Below, piece by piece: positions 8,390 through 16,138 of a DNA stretch of 64,000 bases. A program made the position numbers and the translations under genes. A model generated the notes under the pieces. It searched no databases. It was not told where the DNA came from and saw only the letters and a list, made by a program, of their open reading frames with translations. The stretch is from Arthrobacter sp. SPG23 (lineage in GTDB: Bacteria > Actinomycetota > Actinomycetes > Actinomycetales > Micrococcaceae), in the NCBI RefSeq assembly GCF_000876655.1, contig NZ_JYCN01000021.1:55-64054 (forward strand), in the 5' to 3' direction. Position 1 is the stretch's first letter. Every line of letters begins with the position of its first letter.

Positions 8390-9699
8390 GGCCGCGCCGC
8401 CAGCATCCGCTCAAGGGCCACCCGCGCCGGCGCTGCAACACCGTCATCCACGGTGATGCGGTTCAGGGTTTCGCCGTTGACCAGCGCCTCCAGCACCCAG
8501 GCGAGGTAGCCCGGGTGGATCCGGTACATGGTGGAACACGGGCAAATCACCGGGTCCAGGCAGAAGATGGTGTGCTGGGGGTACTCCGCGGCGAGCCGGT
8601 TGACCATGTTGATCTCGGTGCCGATGGCAAACGTGGTCGGTTCCGTGGCCGCGGCGATGGCCTTCCGGATGAAGTCGGTGGATCCGGCGGAATCGGCGGC
8701 GTCCACAACCTCCATGGGGCACTCGGGGTGCACGATCACCTGGACCCCCGGGAACTCGGCGCGGGCCTTCTCGATCTGGCCCACGTTGAAGCGCTTGTGG
8801 ACCGAGCAGAAGCCGTGCCAGAGGATGACCCGGGAATCGAGCAGGGTCTGTTCGTCATTGCCGCCGAGGTCCTTGCGCGGGTTCCACATGGGCATCTGCT
8901 CCATCGGCACGCCCATGGCCTTGGCGGTGTTGCGGCCCAGGTGCTGGTCCGGGAAGAACAGGACCCGCTGGCCGCGCTGGAAGGCCCATTCGAGAACCGT
9001 GGCCGCGTTGGAGGATGTGCAGACGATGCCGCCGTGCTCGCCGCAGAAGCCTTTGAGCGCCGCGGAGGAGTTCATATAGGTGACCGGGATGACAGGAACG
9101 CGGCCGTCGGCGTCGGGCTCGGTGCCGTAGAGCTCTTCCAGCTGCTCCCAGCACTCGGTCACGGAGTCGATGTCCGCCATGTCCGCCATGGAGCAGCCGG
9201 CGGCGAGGTTCGGCAGGATGACCGCCTGGTCCGGCTTGGAGAGGATATCCGCCGTCTCGGCCATGAAGTGGACGCCGCAGAAGATGATGGCCTCGGCGTC
9301 CGGCCTGGTGAGCGCTGCGTTGGCCAGCTGGAAGGAGTCGCCCACGAAGTCGGCGTACTCAATAACCTCGTCCCGCTGGTAAAAGTGCCCCAGGATAACG
9401 GCTTTGTCGCCGAGGGCGGCTTTGGCCGCCCGGATCCGGACGTCCAGTTCGGCGTCGCTGGCCTTCTTGTATTCCTCCGGCAACTGACCCTGGCGCGGCG
9501 TGGCGGCAGGGGCCACGTCAGCGCTGGAGGCACCCGGACCGTAGGCGGGCACACCGGCGAGGGCTTCGGCTAGGTCGTAGTCCCACGGCCCGCGGGCCAA
9601 TGCCGGGCTGCACGTCGCAGCGCCTGTTGCAGTGCCTGCGGACCGCTGTTCGGCCTGTTCGCGAGTGATCAACTGGATTGCCGTGTTGACGCTGCTCAT
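8386..9699 (-). CDS. nadA: Quinolinate synthase
   Basis: This 437-residue enzyme condenses iminoaspartate with dihydroxyacetone phosphate to quinolinate using an oxygen-sensitive 4Fe-4S cluster. Expected cluster cysteines and active-site motifs occur in FCGVHFMAETADIL, KGFCGEHGGIVCTSSNA and ICPCSTMYRIHP. The first about 80 residues form an N-terminal extension typical of longer actinobacterial NadA. The ATG is preceded by AGGAGC, a good ribosome binding site, and overlaps the nrtR stop (ATGA). It is the first enzyme gene behind the regulator. Confidence 0.96.
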   Translation of the reverse strand: MSSVNTAIQLITREQAEQRSAGTATGAATCSPALARGPWDYDLAEALAGVPAYGPGASSADVAPAATPRQGQLPEEYKKASDAELDVRIRAAKAALGDKAVILGHFYQRDEVIEYADFVGDSFQLANAALTRPDAEAIIFCGVHFMAETADILSKPDQAVILPNLAAGCSMADMADIDSVTECWEQLEELYGTEPDADGRVPVIPVTYMNSSAALKGFCGEHGGIVCTSSNAATVLEWAFQRGQRVLFFPDQHLGRNTAKAMGVPMEQMPMWNPRKDLGGNDEQTLLDSRVILWHGFCSVHKRFNVGQIEKARAEFPGVQVIVHPECPMEVVDAADSAGSTDFIRKAIAAATEPTTFAIGTEINMVNRLAAEYPQHTIFCLDPVICPCSTMYRIHPGYLAWVLEALVNGETLNRITVDDGVAAPARVALERMLAARP

Positions 9700-10406
9700 G
9701 GTGTGCTCCTGTTATCTGGGTCAAGGCCGGGGCGGCCGGTAAAGCGGTAGAGGCGGGGAGGGCGGTGTTTTCCGCCCTGCAGGTATTCGCCGGTTTCTTC
9801 GATTTCCGGTGTGGACTTGAGCTGGCGGCGGAAATTCGCCGGATCCAGCTCACGGTCCAGGACGGCTTCGTAGACTTCCCGGACCTGGGCCAGGGTGAAG
9901 TACTCCCCCAGCAGGTGGTAGGCCACCGAACCGTAGGCCAGCTTGTTCCGCAGGCGCCCGAGGGCGTAGTCCACGATCGCATTGTGGTCGAACGCCAGGT
10001 CTCCCAACCGGTCCGCCCGGAACCACCTGACGTTTTCGGACTCGTCGGCGAGCGCGGCTTCCGTGGGCTGGACCAGCGCCCAGTACACGATGGATACCAC
10101 GCGCTGGGTCGGAGAGCGGTAGAGGCCGCCGAAGGCGTAGAGCTGCTCCAAATAGTTCGGGGACAGCCCTGTGGTTTCCCGCAGGTTCCGCGATGCCGCG
10201 TCCTGGAGGGATTCAGCGTGGGTCAGAGGACCGCCGGGCAGCGCCCAGAGGTCCTTGAACGGCTCACGGATGCGGCGCACCAGCGGCAGCCACAGTGTGG
10301 GACGCCCGGACGTCTCGCTGGGGCGGAGGGCGAAGATGACCGTGGAAATGGCGAGCGACGGCGGCGCGGACTGCCGCTCGGCAACGTTGGCAGAGCTTGT
10401 GTACAC
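9696..10406 (-). CDS. nrtR: NrtR-type Nudix-fold transcriptional regulator of NAD synthesis
   Basis: The 236-residue protein has an N-terminal Nudix fold and a C-terminal winged helix (about 155-225), the NrtR architecture. The Nudix box begins G59-x5-E65 but then reads R73-N-L-R-E-T-T-G80, so two of the conserved acidic positions are Asn and Thr. NrtR regulators typically sense ADP-ribose or NAD rather than hydrolyse nucleotides, and this degenerate box agrees. It leads the nadABC operon and overlaps nadA by 4 nt. The start is a GTG. A 27-bp near-perfect palindrome lies 78 bp upstream and is its likely operator, giving autoregulation of the whole operon. Confidence 0.87.
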   Translation of the reverse strand: MYTSSANVAERQSAPPSLAISTVIFALRPSETSGRPTLWLPLVRRIREPFKDLWALPGGPLTHAESLQDAASRNLRETTGLSPNYLEQLYAFGGLYRSPTQRVVSIVYWALVQPTEAALADESENVRWFRADRLGDLAFDHNAIVDYALGRLRNKLAYGSVAYHLLGEYFTLAQVREVYEAVLDRELDPANFRRQLKSTPEIEETGEYLQGGKHRPPRLYRFTGRPGLDPDNRSTP

Positions 10407-10483
10407 GGCGGTTCACCCCGCTTTCCTCGCGCCTGGCGGCGCCTCTGGGCTTCGTCCGGCGTCCCGTCCCGGGGCGCTCCGGC

Positions 10484-10510
10484 TAGTTATAGTCAACATG
10501 ACTAGAACTA
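10484..10510. promoter_or_regulatory. Candidate NrtR operator, 27-bp palindrome
   Basis: The 27 bases pair at 11 of 13 symmetric positions around 10497. The inner half-sites are TAGTCA and TGACTA (10490-10495 and 10499-10504 with a three-base centre in the full frame), and the outer arms are TAGTT and AACTA. It is the only such site I see in the window, and it sits upstream of nrtR-nadABC. NrtR boxes are palindromes of about this length. On the minus strand it would overlap the operon promoter, consistent with repression. Confidence 0.7.
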
Positions 10511-10549
10511 ATGGTACGACTGCCGGGCGCCCAGGCAAAATGCTTCAAG

Positions 10550-11020
10550 TCACATTGCGGCGGCGGCTTCGAGCAGCGGCAGCGTACGGCCTTGGAAGTG
10601 GGTGTTCAGCACGATCACGGACGAGGACCTCAGCACCGTCTTTGTGGCGATCATGGCATCCAGAACCCGTTGCAGGTCAGGGTTGGACCGTGCCACGATC
10701 CGTGCCATCAGGTCCGAGCTGCCGGAAACGGTATGGATCTCCGTGAGTTCAGGAATGCGGGCCAGCGCTTCGACCACCGCGTCATGGCCCAGGTCCTGGT
10801 TGATGGTGAGCGAACAGAACGCCACCACGGGGTAGCCGAAGTGGGACGGGTCCGGCTGGGGTACCCACGAGCCGATCACCCCGCCGGCGGTCATCCGGTC
10901 CAGCCGGGACTGGACCGTGGCGCGGGCAATCTTCAGGACCCGCGCGGCTTCGAGCACGGATGCCCTGGGCGAATCCGTGAAGAATCGGACAATTTTGGCA
11001 TCCATGGCGTCCACATTCAT
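10550..11020 (-). CDS. Lrp/AsnC family transcriptional regulator
   Basis: This 156-residue protein has an N-terminal HTH (MDAKIVRFFTDSPRASVLEAARVLKIARATVQSRLDRM) and a C-terminal RAM ligand-binding domain (about 65-145, VVAFCSLTINQD onward). Lrp/AsnC proteins form dimers to octamers and respond to amino acids. The longer in-frame start at 11047 is less likely: the ATG at 11020 has GAGAGG eight bases upstream and begins exactly at the family N-terminus. It is divergent from an amino-acid permease gene and is the obvious candidate to control it. Confidence 0.9.
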   Translation of the reverse strand: MNVDAMDAKIVRFFTDSPRASVLEAARVLKIARATVQSRLDRMTAGGVIGSWVPQPDPSHFGYPVVAFCSLTINQDLGHDAVVEALARIPELTEIHTVSGSSDLMARIVARSNPDLQRVLDAMIATKTVLRSSSVIVLNTHFQGRTLPLLEAAAAM

Positions 11021-11193
11021 CGATTTACCTCTCAGGTCCGGCGTCACAGCTTACAAATCGCCGGAAGAGACGGCAATAGGCCTGCAAACTGCCACCATGT
11101 TCTCATGAAACCCGCGCGAAGAGGCCTGTGCGGGGCGGTAAATTCGATATGTCCCAAAAGGACCAACCACCGAGCACAAGAAGGTTCGCAAGC

Positions 11194-12579
11194 ATGACGA
11201 TGAAGTCCACCGCCGAGCGCCCATCCACATCCCTCGGCCACAGCATGAAACCCCGCCAGCTCACCATGATGGGGCTGGGAAGCGCCATCGGGGCCGGACT
11301 GTTTCTCGGCTCGGGGGCGGGCGTCCAGGCCGCCGGGCCGGCCGTACTGATCTCGTACCTCGTAGCCGGCACGCTGATCATTTTGGTCATGTGGGCTCTC
11401 GGCGAGATGGCCGCAGCGAACCCTAACAGCGGTGCGTTCTCCGTGTATGCGGAGAAAGCCATGGGCCGGACGGCCGGGGCAACCGTGGGCTGGCTCTGGT
11501 GGCTGCAGCTGGTGGTGGTCATTGCCGCCGAGGCACTTGGCGCGGCGGCCCTGCTGTTCACGGTGTGGCCGGCGGTTCCCGTCTGGGCGCTGTCCCTGGT
11601 GTTCATGGCCCTTTTCACTGCCGTCAACCTGGCGGGCGTGAACAACTTCGGGGAATTCGAGTTCTGGTTCGCGATCCTCAAGGTGGCCGCAATCCTGATC
11701 TTCCTTGGCATCGGGACAGCCCTGCTGCTGGGCCTGCTGCCCGACGCGCCCAGCCCGGGAATGAGCAACATCACCGGCAACTTCGCCCCGGCAGGCCTCG
11801 GTGGAATTGCCACCGCTCTCTTCGTGGTGATCTTCGCCTTCGGCGGCACCGAAATCGTGAGCGTCGCCGCCGCCGAGACCGAGAACCCGCGCCACAGCGT
11901 GGGCCTGGCCATCCGCACGGTGCTGTGGCGGATCCTCGTGTTCTACGTCGGATCCGTCTTTGTCATTGCTGCCGTCCTGCCCGCGACCTCCGAATCCCTG
12001 GCCTCGCCGTTCGCCGGCGTCCTCGACGCCGCACGCATCCCGGGAGCCGGCACGGCCATCACCCTCGTAGCGGTTGTCGCGCTGCTGTCAGCACTCAACG
12101 CCAACCTCTACGGCGCCTCCCGGATGATCTATTCCCTGGCCGGACGCGGCGAGGCCCCCAGGTTCCTGTCGAAGCTGAATAAGGCCAGGGTGCCGATGGT
12201 CGCCGTCGGTGTATCAGTGGCTTTCGGCTTCATTGCGGCGGTCCTGGAACTGCTTTTCCCGGACCAGATCCTGCCGGCGCTTTTCCAGCTGGTCGGCTCA
12301 ACCTGCCTGATGGTCTGGGGCTCCGCCCTTGTCTCCCAGCTGATCCTGCGCCGCAGGGCGGACCGCGAAGGCATCGAGCTCCCGCTGCGGATGAAGGGCT
12401 TCCCGGGCCTGACGATCTTCGGACTGGTCCTGCTGGCACTGATCTTTGCCGTAGGCTTCAGCAGCGCGGAGAGCAGCCGCCAGCTCTTCAGCACCATCGC
12501 CCTGGTGGCCGGGATTGCCGCCGCCTGTTGGATCGGCGCCAAAGTGGCAGCGTCGCGCCAAGCCGGCGTAGCCAAGTAG
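11194..12579 (+). CDS. APC-superfamily amino acid permease
   Basis: This roughly 461-residue integral membrane protein has 12 predicted helices and the amino-acid/polyamine/organocation signature. The first helix carries the unwound GLGSAIGAGLFLGSG motif that binds the substrate backbone, and helix 6 carries FAFGGTEIVSVAAAETENP. It resembles the AnsP/GabP/ProY group. Three starts are possible: GTG 11128, ATG 11149 and ATG 11194. I chose 11194 because AAGAAGG precedes it and it leaves a normal N-terminal tail; a TAAATT box at 11139-11144 just before 11149 makes that start a real alternative. The substrate is probably controlled by the divergent Lrp-type regulator. Confidence 0.9.
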   Translation: MTMKSTAERPSTSLGHSMKPRQLTMMGLGSAIGAGLFLGSGAGVQAAGPAVLISYLVAGTLIILVMWALGEMAAANPNSGAFSVYAEKAMGRTAGATVGWLWWLQLVVVIAAEALGAAALLFTVWPAVPVWALSLVFMALFTAVNLAGVNNFGEFEFWFAILKVAAILIFLGIGTALLLGLLPDAPSPGMSNITGNFAPAGLGGIATALFVVIFAFGGTEIVSVAAAETENPRHSVGLAIRTVLWRILVFYVGSVFVIAAVLPATSESLASPFAGVLDAARIPGAGTAITLVAVVALLSALNANLYGASRMIYSLAGRGEAPRFLSKLNKARVPMVAVGVSVAFGFIAAVLELLFPDQILPALFQLVGSTCLMVWGSALVSQLILRRRADREGIELPLRMKGFPGLTIFGLVLLALIFAVGFSSAESSRQLFSTIALVAGIAAACWIGAKVAASRQAGVAK

Positions 12580-12598
12580 GGAACCCGCCAAGCAGCCA

Positions 12599-12660
12599 CA
12601 ACTAGGTCGCAGTTAATGTCGCTATGAGCGCTCGTAGCGACATTAACTGCTACCCAGTTG
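12599..12660. repeat. 62-bp near-perfect palindrome, REP/MITE-like
   Basis: The palindrome is centred at 12629.5 on GAGCGCTC. The inner arms, each 16 bp (GCAGTTAATGTCGCTA and its complement), match perfectly. The outer ten bases on each side (CAACTAGGTC against TACCCAGTTG read inversely) match at eight positions. Its base composition differs from the GC-rich surroundings. It lies 20 bp after the permease stop, so it could end that transcript, but the size, symmetry and lack of a T-run suggest a dispersed extragenic palindrome. Confidence 0.75.
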
Positions 12661-12767
12661 GGCGGGTCGGCTGACGGACCCTAGTCTGCGCTGCTGTACA
12701 AATTGCCAGGCAGGGCGGCGGAACGCGTGGCAGCTTTCGGCAATCTGGCTAGCGAGTCATGAACTGA

Positions 12768-12796
12768 TTGCCCAGAGTTTTGCGGGTGACTAGGGT
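12768..12796 (+). promoter_or_regulatory. Promoter of the E1-lipoyl-hydrolase cluster
   Basis: TTGCCC at 12768-12773 and TAGGGT at 12791-12796 are separated by 17 bp. The ATG at 12804 follows the -10 by 7 nt, so the mRNA is probably leaderless. A short inverted repeat, GTGAC (12786-12790) and GTCAC (12795-12799), straddles the -10 box and could bind a regulator. Confidence 0.55.
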
Positions 12797-12803
12797 CACA
12801 GCT

Positions 12804-13913
12804 ATGGATACCATGCCTTCCCCGGCCACCGGCAGCGGCGCCGGTCAACTGCCGGGACCACTTTCCCGCCAGCTGTCCGGCGCGCCGGCCGAACCGCTGA
12901 CCGATGACCAGCTCCGTGAACTCTATTCCCTGATGGTGGCGGTCCGGCACCTGGACACCTCGGCGATCGCCTGGCAGCGGCAGGGACTCATCCCCGGCTA
13001 CGCCCCCGAGTTGGGCCAGGAGGCCGCCCAGGTGGGCAGCGGCTACGCCGTGGACACCACCCGGGACTTCGTCTTCCCCACCTACCGCGAAATGGGCGTT
13101 GCCCGCGCCATGGGAGTGGACATGGTGGCCTATATGTCCACGCACAAGGCAACGTGGCACGGCGGACTCTATAACCCCCTGGAATCCCGGCTGGCACCGA
13201 TCCAGGCCGTTGTGGGCGGATCCGTGCTCCACGCCGTGGGCTGGGCCCACGGTCAGACCCTGTCCGGCATCGCCGGGACAAACACTGACGGCACCGCCGG
13301 CGTCGCGATGACGTATTTTGGCGACGGCGCCTCCTCGCAGGGTGACGTCCACGAAGCCATGAATTTCGCGGCCGTCATGAGGGCGCCTGTGGTCTTCTTT
13401 GTGCAGAACAACGGCTGGGCCATCTCGGTTCCCACCGAACGCCAGGTGGCAGGCGGCTCCGTGGCGGCCCGCGCCGCCGGGTACGGCATGCCGGCGCTGC
13501 AGATCGACGGGAACGACGTCGTAGCGGTGGTCGAAGCGACCCGGCGCGCCTTCGCGCACGCCCGGGCGGGCAACGGCCCCGTCCTCATCGAGGCAATGAC
13601 CTACCGCCGCGGCCCGCACTCCACCTCCGATGATCCCGGCCGGTACCGTTCGCTCAACGACGAGCGCGACGACGCCGGCGAAGACCCGGTGGAACGGTTC
13701 CGGAAGAGGCTGCTCGCCGACGGGGTTGCGGACGAGTCGTTCTTCGCCGAAGCCCTGGCAGCCGCCAAAACCGAAGAAGAACACATCCGGGCCGGCATCC
13801 AGGCCCTCGGCCCCCGGCCCGGCATGGAAATGTTCGATCTGGTCTTCCAGGAAACCACGCCTGCACTGCAGGCCCAGGCCGCCAGCTGGCGCGAGGAGTC
13901 CGAGCATGTCTAA
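12804..13913 (+). CDS. 2-oxoacid dehydrogenase E1 component, alpha subunit
   Basis: This 369-residue thiamine-diphosphate enzyme subunit decarboxylates a 2-oxoacid and passes the acyl group to a lipoyl arm. The TPP/Mg motif runs from GDG at 173-175 to NN at 202-203. The phosphorylation-loop-like segment YRRGPHSTSDDPGRYR is typical of branched-chain (BCKDH) E1 alpha rather than pyruvate E1. A TTG upstream in frame is not needed: the ATG at 12804 sits right behind a -10 box. The gene overlaps E1 beta by 8 nt. The following genes supply a lipoyl domain and a hydrolase but no E2 core or E3, which makes the acyl destination uncertain. Confidence 0.93.
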   Translation: MDTMPSPATGSGAGQLPGPLSRQLSGAPAEPLTDDQLRELYSLMVAVRHLDTSAIAWQRQGLIPGYAPELGQEAAQVGSGYAVDTTRDFVFPTYREMGVARAMGVDMVAYMSTHKATWHGGLYNPLESRLAPIQAVVGGSVLHAVGWAHGQTLSGIAGTNTDGTAGVAMTYFGDGASSQGDVHEAMNFAAVMRAPVVFFVQNNGWAISVPTERQVAGGSVAARAAGYGMPALQIDGNDVVAVVEATRRAFAHARAGNGPVLIEAMTYRRGPHSTSDDPGRYRSLNDERDDAGEDPVERFRKRLLADGVADESFFAEALAAAKTEEEHIRAGIQALGPRPGMEMFDLVFQETTPALQAQAASWREESEHV

Positions 13914-14970
13914 CGCCATCCTAGAAAGCGGGGCCGCCATGGCCGACCGGGCTCCACGCCACGGAGTTGAAGAGCTTTCCATGCAGCAGGCCTTGAACCT
14001 GGCCCTTGACGAGGTGCTGGCCGAGAACCCGAAAACGCTGGTCTTCGGTGAGGACTGCGGCCGGCTGGGCGGCGTGTTCCGCATTACGGACGGCCTCCAG
14101 GCGAAATACGGCACCGGCCGGGTGTTTGACACCCCGCTTGCCGAGTCCGGCATCCTGGGCATGTCCGCGGGCCTGGCAATGGCCGGCTTCCACCCGATCC
14201 CCGAGGTCCAGTTCGACGGCTTCGCCTATCCTGCCATCAACCAGATCGTCTGCCAGATCGCACGGATGAACTACCGCAGCCGCGGCACCATGCCGATGCC
14301 CGTCACGCTGCGTGTTCCCAGCTTCGGGGGCATCCGCGCCCCCGAGCACCATGGCGAAAGCCTCGAGGCGCTCTTCGCCCACGTACCGGGCCTGAAGGTG
14401 GTTTCGCCGTCAAACCCGCACGAGGCCTACCACCTGCTCAAGTACGCGGCTACGCGGCCGGACCCGGTGATCTTCATGGAGCCGAAGTCCCGCTACTGGC
14501 AGAAGGGCGAGGTCACGTTCGACTCCGCCGACCCTGCCGGCTCCGCCGCCGGCGGGCCGCCCACCGGCGCGAAGGTCATGCGCGAAGGCCGGCACGTCAC
14601 CCTCATCGCCTGGGGCGCCATGGTGGCCCGCTGCCTGCAGGTGGCCGGCCTCGCCGCCGAGGACGGAATCGACGTCGAGGTCCTGGACCTGCGCTGGCTC
14701 AAGCCGATCGACGCAGCCGCCCTGGCTGCGTCCGTGCGGAAGACGCGGCGCGCCGTCGTCGTCCATGAGGCACCGCTGACCTCCGGCTTGGGCGCCGAAG
14801 TGGCCCAATTGATCACGCAGAGCTGCTTCGACACCCTCAAGGCCCCGGTGGAGCGGATCACTGGCTTCGATGTCCCCTATCCCTCCGGGGACCTCGAAGA
14901 CGAATACATCCCGAACATTGACCGGATCCTCTTTGGCATCCAGCGAGTATTGGAGTACCGCCGTGGCTGA
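13906..14970 (+). CDS. 2-oxoacid dehydrogenase E1 component, beta subunit
   Basis: This 354-residue partner of E1 alpha has the transketolase pyrimidine-binding domain (LVFGEDCGRLGGVFRITDGL) and the C-terminal transketolase domain (VEVLDLRWLKPIDAAALAASV). The conserved RTPLAESGILG region appears as FDTPLAESGILGMSAGLAMAG, and PSNPHEAYHLLKYAAT is also typical. Together alpha and beta form the heterotetramer that holds two TPP sites at the interface. GAGGAG precedes the ATG, which overlaps the alpha stop. The next gene starts 8 nt inside this one, so translation of the cluster is coupled. Confidence 0.94.
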   Translation: MSNAILESGAAMADRAPRHGVEELSMQQALNLALDEVLAENPKTLVFGEDCGRLGGVFRITDGLQAKYGTGRVFDTPLAESGILGMSAGLAMAGFHPIPEVQFDGFAYPAINQIVCQIARMNYRSRGTMPMPVTLRVPSFGGIRAPEHHGESLEALFAHVPGLKVVSPSNPHEAYHLLKYAATRPDPVIFMEPKSRYWQKGEVTFDSADPAGSAAGGPPTGAKVMREGRHVTLIAWGAMVARCLQVAGLAAEDGIDVEVLDLRWLKPIDAAALAASVRKTRRAVVVHEAPLTSGLGAEVAQLITQSCFDTLKAPVERITGFDVPYPSGDLEDEYIPNIDRILFGIQRVLEYRRG

Positions 14971-15292
14971 AATTTCCTTCCCGCTTCCCGATCTCGGCGA
15001 GGGCCTGATCGAGGCGACCGTGCTGGAATGGCTGGTTTCACCCGGTGACCAGGTGGAGCGGAACCAGCCGCTCGTTGAGGTGGAGACCACCAAATCAGCT
15101 GTTGAACTGCCCAGTCCGCAGGCAGGTAAAGTGGTGCGTATCCACGGCGGGCCCGGTGACAAGATCAATGTCGGCGAGCCCCTGATTGTGTTTGAGGTGC
15201 CGGACAACACTGCCGGCATCGTGGGCACGGTCCCGAAGGAAGAGGCACCGAAGCGCCGGGTCCGCCTGAGCGCCGTACTTGATGAGGACTGA
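14963..15292 (+). CDS. Stand-alone lipoyl-domain protein (E2-like N-terminus only)
   Basis: The protein has only 109 residues. Residues 3-80 form one lipoyl domain (FPLPDLGEGLIEATVLEW) with the lipoylated lysine at K44 in ETTKSAVEL. A short charged tail, PKEEAPKRRVRLSAVLDED, ends it. Normal E2 subunits of 400 residues or more continue with an E3/E1-binding domain and an acyltransferase core, and both are missing. The start is a GTG overlapping E1 beta by 8 nt. The next gene, an alpha/beta hydrolase, starts 4 nt after the stop in a different frame. Lipoyl plus alpha/beta hydrolase is the known layout of acetoin-dehydrogenase E2 proteins such as AcoC, so this may be that protein split in two, or a free lipoyl carrier. 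Confidence 0.88.
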   Translation: MAEISFPLPDLGEGLIEATVLEWLVSPGDQVERNQPLVEVETTKSAVELPSPQAGKVVRIHGGPGDKINVGEPLIVFEVPDNTAGIVGTVPKEEAPKRRVRLSAVLDED

Positions 15293-15296
15293 CACC

Positions 15297-16124
15297 ATGA
15301 GCGGCAGGCACACCGGCGAGCAGCACCACCACACCGTGGAAGGTACCGACCCCCAGCTTTACGTGGAGGTGCACGAGCCGGAAACCGACGCCGGGCTGCG
15401 GCCCGTCCTGCTGCTGCACGGATTTTCCTCCTCCACCAAGCTCAACTGGCAGGACACCGGCTGGCTGGCCGCGCTGCTGGAAGCCGGCCGGCGCGTCATC
15501 ACCGTGGACCTCCCCGGCCACGGCCGCAGCGGCGCCCCGGAAGACATGGACTCGTACAGCCCCAGCAGGATCCGCGCGGACCTCCTGCAGGTGGCGTTCG
15601 ACGCCGGCGTTCGTCCTTTGCGGGACGGCGATCCCGCCAGCGGGCTCGATGTGATCGGCTATTCCCTGGGGTCCCGCCTCGCCTGGGAATTCGGCGCTAC
15701 CCAGCCGGAGCTGGTTCACCGGCTGGTGCTTGGCGGACCCAACATCGCGGACCCGTTGGCGGCCTTTGACCTGGTGGCTGCCCAGCGATACCTGGCAGAC
15801 GGCACACCCATCGCGGACGAGTCCACGTCCGGCCTGCTGAAGATGGCCCTGGGGCTGCCCAGCAACAATGTCTTTGCGCTGTTGTCGCTGGTGGAAGCGA
15901 TCAAGGGCGAGCCCTTCGATCCGGCCGAAGCCGTCCCGCACATGCCCATGCTGCTTGTGGCCGGAGAGAAGGACGACCGCGCCGCAACCATGCCCGAGCT
16001 CGCTGAAATGGGGGCCAAAACAGGGGCGCTCGTGGAGCAACTGCTGATTCCGGGCCGCAACCACAGCAACGTGATCACCAGCAGGGCGTTCAAGCAGGCA
16101 GCAACGGAGTTTCTGGGGGTTTAG
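15297..16124 (+). CDS. Alpha/beta hydrolase linked to the E1-lipoyl cluster
   Basis: This 275-residue alpha/beta hydrolase has oxyanion motif LLLHGFSSS (38-46), nucleophile S123 in GYSLGS, acid D226 or D227 in AGEKDD, and base H256 in GRNHSN, so the triad looks intact. The ATG at 15297 follows the lipoyl gene by 4 nt, with GAGGA about nine bases before it. In acetoin-dehydrogenase E2 proteins a domain of this kind is fused behind the lipoyl domain. Here it could release or transfer the acyl group from the lipoyl arm, or act on an upstream ester substrate. This is inference; no family assignment beyond the fold is secure. It ends 14 nt before a convergent lipoprotein gene. Confidence 0.87.
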   Translation: MSGRHTGEQHHHTVEGTDPQLYVEVHEPETDAGLRPVLLLHGFSSSTKLNWQDTGWLAALLEAGRRVITVDLPGHGRSGAPEDMDSYSPSRIRADLLQVAFDAGVRPLRDGDPASGLDVIGYSLGSRLAWEFGATQPELVHRLVLGGPNIADPLAAFDLVAAQRYLADGTPIADESTSGLLKMALGLPSNNVFALLSLVEAIKGEPFDPAEAVPHMPMLLVAGEKDDRAATMPELAEMGAKTGALVEQLLIPGRNHSNVITSRAFKQAATEFLGV

Positions 16125-16138
16125 CAGTCCCGGGGCTT

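Noticed and set aside
12768..12803. Upstream TTG as start of E1 alpha
   Set aside because: The TTG forms part of the likely -35 box, and the ATG at 12804 lies directly behind a -10 box.
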